Shown here one piece after another: positions 34,293 to 42,550 of a stretch of DNA of 64,000 nt. This stretch comes from Microbacterium sp. STN6 (GTDB taxonomy: Bacteria > Actinomycetota > Actinomycetes > Actinomycetales > Microbacteriaceae), in NCBI RefSeq assembly GCF_026410545.1, contig NZ_JAPMIT010000003.1:602709-666708 (forward strand), written 5' to 3'. The translations under genes and the position numbers were made by a program. Under the pieces are notes generated by a model. That model did no database searches and was not told the DNA's origin. It saw only the letters and a list, made by a program, of their open reading frames with translations. The stretch's first letter is position 1. Every line of letters begins with the position of its first letter.

Positions 34293-36422
34293 GTGAGTTG
34301 GAGCGCGGAGATCGACTGGAACCCAGATGACCTGGAGCCGCCGGACGACTTCGACGCGCCCCCGCCCGAGTTCGACGCGCCGCCGCCCCCACGCGCGCCT
34401 CGGAGCCCGCAAAGTGGGTTGAGGAGCCCGCACAGCGGGCCCCGGAGCCCGCACAGCGGGTTGAGGAGCCCGCACAGCGGGCGTCTCGAAACCCCATCCA
34501 CCCCTCGCCCGGCCCCTCCCCGCTTCGCCTCGCCCTCCGAAGCCCTGCACACGGTCTTCGGCTACGACACCTTCCGCGGCGAGCAGGCGGCCATCATCGA
34601 CCACGTCACGGCCGGCGGCGACGCGGTCGTGCTCATGCCAACGGGCGGCGGCAAGAGCCTCTGCTACCAGATCCCATCGCTCGTGCGCGAGGGCACCGGC
34701 GTCGTCATCTCCCCGCTGATCGCCCTCATGCAAGACCAGGTCGACGCGCTCCTCGCAGTCGGCGTGCGGGCGGCGTTCCTCAACTCCACACAAGACTCCG
34801 CGGAGCGCACCCGCGTCGAGCGCGCGTACGTCGCGGGCGAGCTCGACCTGCTCTATGTCGCCCCGGAACGGCTGTCGTCTGAGTCGACGAAGACCTTGCT
34901 CGAGCGGGGCACAGTCGCGCTCTTCGCCATCGACGAGGCGCACTGTGTCTCCCAGTGGGGCCACGACTTCCGCCCCGACTACCTCGCGCTCTCCGAGCTC
35001 GCCGAGCGGTGGCCGACCACACCCCGCATCGCGCTGACCGCGACCGCGACCGAGGCGACGCACGCCGAGATCACGACGCGATTGAAGATGGATGCCGCGC
35101 GGCACTTCGTCGCGGACTTCGACCGTCCGAACATCCAGTACCGCATCGTGCCCAAGCTCGACGCTCGCAAGCAGCTGCTGGACTTCATTAGGACAATGTC
35201 TGAAGAGGAAGTCTCAGAACCCTCGCTCGCAGGCTCCCTCGGCGCTGGCGTCGCGGGATCGCTGTCGCGATCCTCCAAGCTCCAGCGCGCCGGCATCGTG
35301 TACGCCCTCTCGCGTAAGACCGTGGAGCAGACGGCCGCATTTCTGGCGGCCAACGGCATCCGCGCGCTGCCGTATCACGCGGGACTCGACGCGGCGACCC
35401 GAGCGGCGACACAATCGCGATTCCTGCGCGAGGAGGGCATTGTCGTGGTCGCCACGATTGCGTTCGGGATGGGCATCGATAAACCCGACGTGCGGTTCGT
35501 GGCCCACATCGACCTGCCGAAGTCGGTCGAGGGGTACTACCAGGAGACGGGGCGCGCGGGGCGTGACGGGCTGCCGTCGGTGGCGTGGCTCGCGTACGGG
35601 CTGCAGGATGTGGTGCAGCAGCGGCGCATGATCGACCAGTCGCCGGGTGACCTTGCGCACCGGCGGCGCATGTCGGCGCACCTCGACGCCATGCTCGCTC
35701 TGTGCGAGACGGTGCAGTGCCGGCGCGTGAACCTGCTCGCCTACTTCGGGCAGGCTTCCGAACCGTGCGGCAACTGCGACACGTGTCTCGAGCCCCCCGA
35801 GGGGTGGGATGGCACGATCGCCGCGCAGAAGCTGATGTCGACGATCGTGCGGCTGTCGCGCGAGCGCGGGCAGGCCTACGGCGCCGGCCAGCTCGTCGAC
35901 ATTCTGCGGGGCAAGAGCACCGCGCGCACGCAGCAGCTTCGACACGAGAGCCTCGCCACATGGGGCATCGGCGACGACCTGAGCGAGGCAGCATGGCGCG
36001 GGGTGGTGCGCCAGCTTCTCGCGCAGGGGCTGCTCGCGGCGACCGGCGACTACGGCACGCTGAAGGTCACCGAGGCCGGCGCCGAGGTTCTCTCGGGCAA
36101 CCGCATCGTCACCCTGAGGCGCGAACCCGAGAAGCCGGCGCGGGCCTCGAGGCAGGCCAGGCGGGCTGTGGCCTCCGAGGAACTGCCCGAGGTGGCGCTC
36201 GAGCTCTTCGAGGCTCTGCGCGCCTGGCGCGCCGAGACCGCGCGCGAGCAAGGCGTGCCGGCGTACATCGTGTTCGGCGATGCCACGCTGCGCGGCGTCG
36301 CCACCGAGCGGCCGACCACGCTTGACGACCTCGACGGCATCACTGGGATCGGCGCGAAGAAGCGCGAGACCTACGGCGAACAGCTGCTCGCCGTCGTCGC
36401 TGACGCGCATCCGCCTCGCTAG
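34293..36422 (+). CDS. recQ: RecQ-family ATP-dependent DNA helicase
   Basis: 3'-5' DNA helicase of 709 residues for recombination and repair. Motif 0/I is [17 protein letters not shown] and [14 protein letters not shown], motif II is [17 protein letters not shown], and motif VI lies in [12 protein letters not shown]. The zinc site is [12 protein letters not shown] then CGNCDTC. A winged-helix domain follows, and a C-terminal HRDC domain (about 620-705) completes a full-length RecQ. The first roughly 75 residues precede the helicase and are unusual: acidic and Pro-rich, then a four-fold 7-residue repeat RSPHSGL encoded by copies of the genomic palindromic repeat. The GTG start is supported by a leaderless -10 box. 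Confidence 0.93.
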   Translation: MSWSAEIDWNPDDLEPPDDFDAPPPEFDAPPPPRAPRSPQSGLRSPHSGPRSPHSGLRSPHSGRLETPSTPRPAPPRFASPSEALHTVFGYDTFRGEQAAIIDHVTAGGDAVVLMPTGGGKSLCYQIPSLVREGTGVVISPLIALMQDQVDALLAVGVRAAFLNSTQDSAERTRVERAYVAGELDLLYVAPERLSSESTKTLLERGTVALFAIDEAHCVSQWGHDFRPDYLALSELAERWPTTPRIALTATATEATHAEITTRLKMDAARHFVADFDRPNIQYRIVPKLDARKQLLDFIRTMSEEEVSEPSLAGSLGAGVAGSLSRSSKLQRAGIVYALSRKTVEQTAAFLAANGIRALPYHAGLDAATRAATQSRFLREEGIVVVATIAFGMGIDKPDVRFVAHIDLPKSVEGYYQETGRAGRDGLPSVAWLAYGLQDVVQQRRMIDQSPGDLAHRRRMSAHLDAMLALCETVQCRRVNLLAYFGQASEPCGNCDTCLEPPEGWDGTIAAQKLMSTIVRLSRERGQAYGAGQLVDILRGKSTARTQQLRHESLATWGIGDDLSEAAWRGVVRQLLAQGLLAATGDYGTLKVTEAGAEVLSGNRIVTLRREPEKPARASRQARRAVASEELPEVALELFEALRAWRAETAREQGVPAYIVFGDATLRGVATERPTTLDDLDGITGIGAKKRETYGEQLLAVVADAHPPR
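34403..34494 (+). repeat. Palindromic repeat expanded in 5' part of recQ
   Basis: Four 21-bp tandem units begin at 34403, 34424, 34445 and 34466 (GAGCCCGCACAGCGGGTTGAG-like, last unit running into the right flank). The final copy, 34458-34494, is a complete palindromic element with stem GCCCGC/GCGGGC and triloop ACA. All are read in frame as protein. Confidence 0.85.
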
Positions 36423-36464
36423 GCTTGGCGAAACCGGCAGTTCCGTTGGAGAGGCAGGCCGATC

Positions 36465-36830
36465 GTGACGAAGACGTCCCTGATCGCGGTGGCGCGACAC
36501 CAGCTCGAGCACGCCCGCACCGCGTCGAGCGGCCGCAGCGCGACGTCCGTGTACAGCGGGCATGAGCGGGTGCTGCGCCAGACGGTGATCGCCCTGCGCG
36601 CGGGCCAGCGCATGGAAGAGCACGAGAGCCCGGGCGAGTCGACCATCTACGTGCTGAGCGGCCGCGTGCTGCTCTTCGCCGGCGACGTCTCGTGGTCGGG
36701 CATGACGGGCGACCTGCTCATTGTGCCGGAGAGCCGGCACGCGCTCGAGGCCGAGGAGGATTCGGTGATCCTGCTGACGGTGGCAAAGGTGGGCGACCCG
36801 GTACGCTCGACGCCCCACCAAGGCATCTAG
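36465..36830 (+). CDS. Cupin-domain protein
   Basis: Single-domain cupin of 121 residues. The core is RQTVIALRAGQRMEEHESPGESTIYVLSGRVLLFAGD then GDLLIVPESRHALEAEEDSVILLTV, with His and Glu placed as in small metal-binding cupins of unknown ligand. It starts with GTG 42 bp after recQ on the same strand, so it may be co-transcribed, but no functional link to RecQ is apparent. Confidence 0.85.
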   Translation: MTKTSLIAVARHQLEHARTASSGRSATSVYSGHERVLRQTVIALRAGQRMEEHESPGESTIYVLSGRVLLFAGDVSWSGMTGDLLIVPESRHALEAEEDSVILLTVAKVGDPVRSTPHQGI

Positions 36831-36839
36831 CCCAGGCAC

Positions 36840-37358
36840 CTAACCGAGCAGCTTGCGCAGTGTGCGCAGGTTGCGCGTCGTGCTCTGCGCCTTGTACCTC
36901 GCCTTGCCGCTCGCCTTGCCGACGACGCTATCCAGCGTGTTCCCCTTCGGCACGCTCCAGTAGAGCACCCCGTCGCCATCCTGCAGGCGCTCATCGGCAT
37001 CGAGCCCGGGCGCGAGCGCGACAAAGTCACCCGCCACCTCGCCACCCATGACGAAGATCACGTACGCGTGCCACCCCTCCCGCTCCTCGAACGGGTACGC
37101 CGCCACGACCGCCGCGAGTTCCTCGACGCTCAGCACGTGCACCCACGCCTCGTAGCCGAACCGGTCGCGCAGGGCCGTCTCGATAACCGGCTTCAGAGCG
37201 GATGCCGCGGCATCCGCCTCGAAGACCACGTTGCCGCTGGCGAGCACCGTCTTCACCCCCGCGTATCCGAGGCCGCGGAAGACGTCGGCCAGATCGGCCA
37301 TCTTGATGGTGATGCCGCCGACGTTCACGCCGCGCAGCAGCGCGATCATTCGTGCCAT
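36840..37358 (-). CDS. DUF1697 family protein
   Basis: Cytoplasmic protein of 172 residues of the DUF1697 family (MIALLRGVNVGG near the start, LADVFRGLGYAGVKTVLASGNVVF, TTRNLRTLRKLL at the end). Function unknown. The ATG at 37358 follows AGAGG five bases upstream and is preferred over the GTG at 37364. It is convergent with the cupin gene, 9 bp away. The 224 bp beyond its start hold no gene I can support, only a purine-rich stretch at about 37465-37515. Confidence 0.88.
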   Translation of the reverse strand: MARMIALLRGVNVGGITIKMADLADVFRGLGYAGVKTVLASGNVVFEADAAASALKPVIETALRDRFGYEAWVHVLSVEELAAVVAAYPFEEREGWHAYVIFVMGGEVAGDFVALAPGLDADERLQDGDGVLYWSVPKGNTLDSVVGKASGKARYKAQSTTRNLRTLRKLLG

Positions 37359-37582
37359 GCCCACCTCTTCTCGACGCCGGCGTGCGCCATGCTCTCGACA
37401 CTCATCGTGCCGTCATTCCCGCCGGCTGTCACGAACAAACGCGACACGGCCTTGAGGTAAGCGAGGGGAGAACGGGGAGAAGGGGCGGCAAGGGGGAAAG
37501 GCAAGGGGCAGGCGAGACGCGGATGTCGGTGGCATCGAGGATGCTCGATCTGTCGGCGCTTCGGTCGGCGTGAAAGGACACT

Positions 37583-37957
37583 ATGGAATTCGCATCGATT
37601 CGCCTCATCACCGACGACGTCGAACGGCTCGCCTCCTTCTACGAGCTCGTCACCGGCATCACCGCTGCTCGGCTGGCGCCGGTGTTCGCGCAGATCAGCA
37701 CCGACCGCGGAACGCTCGCCATCGGCAGCACCGCCACCGTCGCGATGCTGGGGTCGGCAGCGCCGAAACCGGGCGCCGGCTCGAGTGTGATCATTGAGTT
37801 CCTCGTCGATGACGTCGACTCCGAGTTCGAGCGGCTGCGGCCCGGTCTGGCCGACGTGGTGCTCGAGCCGACGACGATGCCCTGGGGCAACAGGTCGGCA
37901 CTCTTCCGTGACCCTGACGGCAACCTGGTCAACCTCTTCACGCCGCCGGCTTCCTGA
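37583..37957 (+). CDS. VOC-family (glyoxalase-like) protein
   Basis: Protein of 124 residues with one vicinal-oxygen-chelate domain made of two beta-alpha-beta modules: ASIRLITDDVERLASFYELVTG and VIIEFLVDDVDSEFERLRPGL, ending in the usual RSALFRDPDGNLVNLFTPP. The late Glu/Asp metal ligand region is present; the exact chemistry (glyoxalase, dioxygenase or resistance protein) cannot be decided. Start ATG follows AAAGGA. A strong hairpin follows the stop. Confidence 0.88.
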   Translation: MEFASIRLITDDVERLASFYELVTGITAARLAPVFAQISTDRGTLAIGSTATVAMLGSAAPKPGAGSSVIIEFLVDDVDSEFERLRPGLADVVLEPTTMPWGNRSALFRDPDGNLVNLFTPPAS

Positions 37958-37965
37958 CGGCGACC

Positions 37966-37998
37966 GCGAGCCGCTGTCGATTCCCCACAGCGGCTCGC
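37966..37998 (+). terminator. Hairpin terminator after VOC gene
   Basis: Perfect 12-bp stem GCGAGCCGCTGT / ACAGCGGCTCGC with a 9-base loop, starting 8 bases after the stop. The downstream T-run is weak (GTTTG further on), so this may be a GC-rich actinobacterial-type terminator. Confidence 0.6.
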
Positions 37999-38130
37999 GA
38001 GCCGCCCCCGGGGCTGTTTGTAGATGCCGCACGCACGGCTTCTCGCCTGCCCGCATCCGTCTTAGCGTGGAATGGACTTACGTGAGCACGCAGACGCGAG
38101 AACACGAGCAAAGAGAACAAAGGACGTTCC

Positions 38131-40248
38131 ATGGTTGACACGGCACCGCGCACACACAACTCCGCTCGAAAGGCCTCCGACGCCCAGGGTGCACGCAGCG
38201 GCACGAGCGGCAGCGGCCGGGCCGGCACCCTCACCCCGAAGGTCGACGTCGCCGCCCTCGAGACCCAGCTGCTCGGCGACTGGGCCGACGTGCGCCGTGC
38301 TGCGCGTGAGCTCGCCGGCCGCCCCGACATGCAGAAGGTCGAGGGCCTCAGCCTCGCCGACCAGCGCGCCCGCACCTTCGGGCAGCTGAGCCTGCTCGTC
38401 GAGAACGGCCAGGTGCACCGCGCGTTCCCCAAGGACGTCGGCGGCGAGGAGGACAACGGCGGCAACATCGCCGGCTTCGAGGAGCTCGTGGCAGCCGACC
38501 CGTCGCTGCAGATCAAGTCTGGCGTGCAATGGGGCCTGTTCGGATCGGCCATCGTGCAACTGGGCACCGAGCGCCACCACCAGAAGTACCTGCCAGACAT
38601 CATGAGCCTGAAGACGCCCGGCGCGTTCGCCATGACCGAGATCGGTCATGGGTCGGATGTCGCGAGTGCAGCCACGACCGCCACCTACGACCCCGAGACT
38701 CAGGAATTCGTGATCAACACGCCGTTCAAGGGCGCGTGGAAGGAGTTCCTCGGCAACGCGGGCAACGACGGCATCGCCGCGGTCGTCTTCGCGCAGCTCA
38801 TCTCGAAGGGCGTCAACCACGGCGTGCACGCGTTCTACGTGCCCATCCGCGACGCCGACGGCGCCTTCCTGCCCGGCGTCGGGGGCGAAGACGACGGGCT
38901 CAAGGGCGGGCTGAACGGCATCGACAACGGCCGTCTGCACTTCACGAACGTGCGCATTCCCCGCACCGACCTGCTCAACAAGTACGGCGACGTCGCCGAG
39001 GACGGCACATACACCTCGCCCATCTCGAGCCCCGGCCGCCGCTTCTTCACCATGCTCGGCACGCTCGTGCAGGGCCGTGTATCGCTCGACGGTTCGGCGG
39101 TTGTGGCATCGAAGATCGCGCTCACCATCGCCATCCGCTATGCCGCCGAGCGCCGCCAGTTCGCCTCGGGCGACGGCGGCGGCGAGGAGCAGGTGATCCT
39201 CGACTACCAGCGGCACCAGCGCCGCCTTCTGCCGCTGCTCGCGACGACGTATGCGGCGAGCTTCGCCCACGAGGTGTTCCTGCACAAGTTCGACGACGTG
39301 TTCAGTGGCGCCACCGACACCGATGCCGACCGCCAGGACCTCGAGACCATCGCCGCGGCGCTCAAGCCGCTCTCAACCTGGCACGCCCTCACGACGCTGC
39401 AGGAGGCGCGCGAGGCGTGCGGCGGCGCCGGCTTCATGACCGCGAACCGGCTCACGTCACTGCGCGCCGACCTCGACGTGTACGTCACCTTCGAGGGCGA
39501 CAACAACGTGCTGCTGCAGCTCGTTTCCAAGCGCCTGCTCACCGACTTCAGCAAGCAGTTCGCGCACGCGGATGCCGGTGTGCTGGCCCGGTACGCCGTG
39601 ACCCAGGCCGCCGACCGCGCCTACCACGCCGGCCTGCGCTCGCTCGGGCAGACGGTGCGCGACTTCGGCTCCACGGCGCGTTCCGTGGGATGGCTGCAGG
39701 AGGCGAGCACCCAGCGCGAGCTGCTGACAGACCGGGTGGAGGCCATGGTCGCCGAGGTTGCCACCGCGCTGCGCCCGGCGAGCAAGCTGTCGAAGAAGGA
39801 TGCCGCAGACCTCTTCAACTCCCAGCAGAACCAGCTGATCGAGGCCGCTCGGGCGCACGGCGAGCTGCTGCAGTGGGAGGCATTCAGCGACGCGCTCGAG
39901 CAGACCCCGGATGCCGACACCCGGCAGGTGCTGACCTGGCTGCGGGACCTCTTCGGTCTCGGCCTCATCGAGAAGCACGCGGCGTGGTACCTGATGAACG
40001 GGCGGCTGTCCCCACAGCGGGCACAGGCCGTGACGGCGTACATCGATCGACTGCTGAGGCGCATCCGCCCCCACGCCGTCGACCTCGTGAACGCGTTCGG
40101 GTATGGCCCCGAGCACATTCGCGCTGAGATCGCCACCGGCGTGGAGGCCGAGCGGCAGAGCGAGGCGCGCGAGTACTACCGCCGCCTCCGCGAGAGCGGC
40201 GAGGCCCCCATCGACGAGAAGACCCTCACGAAGAAGAAGCGCCCGTGA
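38131..40248 (+). CDS. Acyl-CoA oxidase/dehydrogenase family protein
   Basis: Flavoprotein of 705 residues, the length and architecture of acyl-CoA oxidases rather than ordinary acyl-CoA dehydrogenases. FAD and substrate segments are FAMTEIGHGSD (about 167-177) and WKEFLGNAG. The catalytic Glu is in VTFEGDNNVLLQ, and the C-terminal half carries the second helical domain of oxidases. It would oxidise acyl-CoA to trans-2-enoyl-CoA, with either oxygen or an electron-transfer protein as acceptor. Its 3' end overlaps the convergent MFS gene by 23 bp. Monocistronic by context. Confidence 0.9.
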   Translation: MVDTAPRTHNSARKASDAQGARSGTSGSGRAGTLTPKVDVAALETQLLGDWADVRRAARELAGRPDMQKVEGLSLADQRARTFGQLSLLVENGQVHRAFPKDVGGEEDNGGNIAGFEELVAADPSLQIKSGVQWGLFGSAIVQLGTERHHQKYLPDIMSLKTPGAFAMTEIGHGSDVASAATTATYDPETQEFVINTPFKGAWKEFLGNAGNDGIAAVVFAQLISKGVNHGVHAFYVPIRDADGAFLPGVGGEDDGLKGGLNGIDNGRLHFTNVRIPRTDLLNKYGDVAEDGTYTSPISSPGRRFFTMLGTLVQGRVSLDGSAVVASKIALTIAIRYAAERRQFASGDGGGEEQVILDYQRHQRRLLPLLATTYAASFAHEVFLHKFDDVFSGATDTDADRQDLETIAAALKPLSTWHALTTLQEAREACGGAGFMTANRLTSLRADLDVYVTFEGDNNVLLQLVSKRLLTDFSKQFAHADAGVLARYAVTQAADRAYHAGLRSLGQTVRDFGSTARSVGWLQEASTQRELLTDRVEAMVAEVATALRPASKLSKKDAADLFNSQQNQLIEAARAHGELLQWEAFSDALEQTPDADTRQVLTWLRDLFGLGLIEKHAAWYLMNGRLSPQRAQAVTAYIDRLLRRIRPHAVDLVNAFGYGPEHIRAEIATGVEAERQSEAREYYRRLRESGEAPIDEKTLTKKKRP

Positions 40249-41842
40249 CGCGCGCTGTTGGTTCGCGCTCGGCCGAGCGCTCGTCGCGCGCCGGGCCCAG
40301 CGACAGCGTCGCCAGGAACCCCAGCGTCAGGAACCCCGCCGCCGAGAACGCGGCGAACTTCGTCGCGTCGCTGAACGCGATCTTCGCGTCGCGCACGAGT
40401 GGGCGCGTCCGCTCGCTCTTCGCGAGCGACGGTATGGCGGCGCCGGACGAGTCGACGACCGCCGTCACGACCTGCTCGCGCTGAGCGGCCGGCAGGCCGC
40501 GAGCATCCAATCGGCTATCGAACTGGTTGCCGAGGCCCGTGAACAGGATCGTTCCGAGAATGGCGATGCCGAGCGCCGAACCCACCTGCCGCGCGGTGCT
40601 CTGCGTGCCCGAGGCCTGCCCGCTGCGCTCAACCGGCACGTCGCGCAGAATGACGCCGGTCAGCTGGGCGGTCGCGAATCCGATGCCGATGCCGTAGACG
40701 AACAGCGACGGCACGACGGCGTACCAGGGGGTGTCGTACGCCACGAAGAACCCGATGCCCAGCACGCCCACGATCTCGCACGCCAGCCCGATGCGCACGA
40801 CCGCCACCGCCGACATGCGTTGGGACAGCGGATGCACGAGGCCGCTCGAAACGAAAGACCCACTCGCGAGCGCCACCAGCATGAGCCCGGCCTGCAGCGC
40901 GCTGTAGCCGAGCACGTTCTGCAGCCACAGCGGCAGCGAGAAGATCATGCCGAGCTCGCCCAGGCTCACCACGAGGGCGGCGATGTTGCCGTTGCGGAAC
41001 GACGCCAGCCGAAACAGGCTGAACGCGATCATGGCGCTCTGCCCGCGCTTCTGCCGCCGCAGTCCCCACGCCACGAACAGCACGCCCGCCACGAGCGTGA
41101 GCGCGAACACCAGCGGGATCGGCGAGAGGCCGAGCGGCCAGGTCCAGTCGCCGAACGCCGCGCCGTCCTTGGCAAGCCACCAGCCGTACGTGCGCCCCTC
41201 GATGAGGCCGAACACGAGCGAGCCGGCAGTGAGCACCGAGAGGATGGCGCCGACGATGTCGACGCGTCCCGCATCCGCTTCCTTCGATTCCTGCACGGCC
41301 ACCATCGCGCCGATGACCGCGATGGCGCCGAGGGGCAGATTGATGCCGAATGCCCAGCGCCACGAGAAGTCGGTGGTGAGCCAGCCGCCCAGCAGCGGTC
41401 CGAGCGCCGCCATGCCGCCGATGGTCGAGCCCCACACGGCGAAGGCGACGGCCCGGTCGCGCCCGCGGAACGTCGCGTTGATGAGCGAGAGCGTCGTCGG
41501 CAGCACCATGGCCCCGCCGATGCCCTGCACGACGCGCGCCGCGATCAGCAGCTCGCCGTTCGGCGCCAGCGCCGCCAGCAGTGACGACAGCACGAACACG
41601 ACGACGCCGACGGTCATCATGCGCCGCCGCCCGAACCGGTCGGCAAGCGTGCCGAACACGATGAGCAGCGCGGCGAACACGAGCGTGTACGACTCCTGCA
41701 CCCACTGCACCTGCGTCGAACTGATGCCGAGGTCGTCGACGATCGACGGGATCGCCACGTTCACGATCGTCGAGTCCACGATGATGAGCGAGACGGCGAT
41801 GCTGATGAAGACGAGTCCGAACCAGCGGCGGCGTGCGGTCAT
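40226..41842 (-). CDS. MFS multidrug exporter, EmrB/QacA (DHA2) type
   Basis: Proton-coupled drug exporter of 538 residues with about 14 membrane helices. Motifs: LIIVDSTIVNVAIPSI in helix 1, FGTLADRFGRRRMM as motif A, ARVVQGIGGAMVLPTTLSLI, and LGPLLGGWL as motif C of antiporters. The start ATG at 41842 follows AGGGAG. It is divergent from a MarR-family gene, the usual repressor arrangement. Substrate unknown. Confidence 0.92.
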   Translation of the reverse strand: MTARRRWFGLVFISIAVSLIIVDSTIVNVAIPSIVDDLGISSTQVQWVQESYTLVFAALLIVFGTLADRFGRRRMMTVGVVVFVLSSLLAALAPNGELLIAARVVQGIGGAMVLPTTLSLINATFRGRDRAVAFAVWGSTIGGMAALGPLLGGWLTTDFSWRWAFGINLPLGAIAVIGAMVAVQESKEADAGRVDIVGAILSVLTAGSLVFGLIEGRTYGWWLAKDGAAFGDWTWPLGLSPIPLVFALTLVAGVLFVAWGLRRQKRGQSAMIAFSLFRLASFRNGNIAALVVSLGELGMIFSLPLWLQNVLGYSALQAGLMLVALASGSFVSSGLVHPLSQRMSAVAVVRIGLACEIVGVLGIGFFVAYDTPWYAVVPSLFVYGIGIGFATAQLTGVILRDVPVERSGQASGTQSTARQVGSALGIAILGTILFTGLGNQFDSRLDARGLPAAQREQVVTAVVDSSGAAIPSLAKSERTRPLVRDAKIAFSDATKFAAFSAAGFLTLGFLATLSLGPARDERSAEREPTARVTGASSS

Positions 41843-41934
41843 TGACGGCTCCCTGCGGGGCGAGGCGAGGTACGTGAGGTGAGACGGTGGCCGGCTCGAA
41901 TTGCTCAGCCGGCTTACTAATTTCACGCTAGCAC

Positions 41935-41940
41935 TATCGT
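41935..41940 (+). promoter_or_regulatory. -10 box for leaderless MarR gene
   Basis: TATCGT lies seven bases before the ATG at 41948. The 105-bp space between the divergent MFS and MarR genes is the expected operator region, but I see no convincing palindrome in it. Confidence 0.45.
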
Positions 41941-41947
41941 TGAATGC

Positions 41948-42433
41948 ATGGATGCCGGTGAGCCGCTCTCCGTCCCCGCCGACGACGTGCACCGCCCCGA
42001 CCACTGGCCGACCGGGCGCCTTCTCTCGACGGCGTCGCGCCTCGTCGAGCACGCGTGGTCCGACGCGCTCGAGCGGCTCGGCCTCACGCACGCCGGCCTC
42101 ATCGTGCTGCATCTGCTCGACCTGGGCGACACGAGCCAGAGCGAGCTCGCCCGCCACGCACGCGTGGAGGCGCAGACCATGTCGCGCACGCTCGACCGGC
42201 TCGAGCGCGCCGGTTGGGTCGCCCGCGTGCCCGATCCCGCCGACCGCCGCAGGCACGTCGTCTCGCGAACTTCCGCCGGCGCCGAGGTGTGGCAGCGGGC
42301 TCAGCGCATCGAGGCCGAACTGTTTCCCCAGGTGACGGATGCGGCCGCGCTGCGCACGGCCCTGCTCGAGATCGTTGCGGCAGCAGAATCCCGCCGCTGG
42401 CCCGCCGTGCCCCCCCATCGTGGGGTGAGGTGA
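41948..42433 (+). CDS. MarR-family regulator of the MFS exporter
   Basis: Winged-helix regulator of 161 residues. The DNA-binding region is SQSELARHARVEAQTMSRTLDRLERAGWVARVPDPADRRRHVV with the wing Asp-Arg pair. Divergent from the EmrB-type exporter, it probably represses that gene and responds to exported toxic compounds. It also lies 117 bp upstream of the cyclohexyl operon on the same strand, so read-through into that operon is possible. Confidence 0.9.
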   Translation: MDAGEPLSVPADDVHRPDHWPTGRLLSTASRLVEHAWSDALERLGLTHAGLIVLHLLDLGDTSQSELARHARVEAQTMSRTLDRLERAGWVARVPDPADRRRHVVSRTSAGAEVWQRAQRIEAELFPQVTDAAALRTALLEIVAAAESRRWPAVPPHRGVR

Positions 42434-42435
42434 AT

Positions 42436-42463
42436 TTGCATCGGGCCCCGGCGCGAGTAGCGT
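42436..42463 (+). promoter_or_regulatory. Candidate promoter of cyclohexyl operon
   Basis: -35-like TTGCAT (42436-42441), 16-base spacer, -10-like TAGCGT (42458-42463). It begins just after the MarR stop. The predicted leader of about 80 bases holds a small CCGGCT/AGCCGG hairpin (42479-42499) and ends in GAAGGAG before the ATG. Confidence 0.4.
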
Positions 42464-42550
42464 ATGGATGCGCTCTTTCCGGCTTCCGCACGGAGCCGGC
42501 GAGCAGACGACACAAAAGAATCCCGATTCGTCGGTGAAGGAGTTGGTCAC

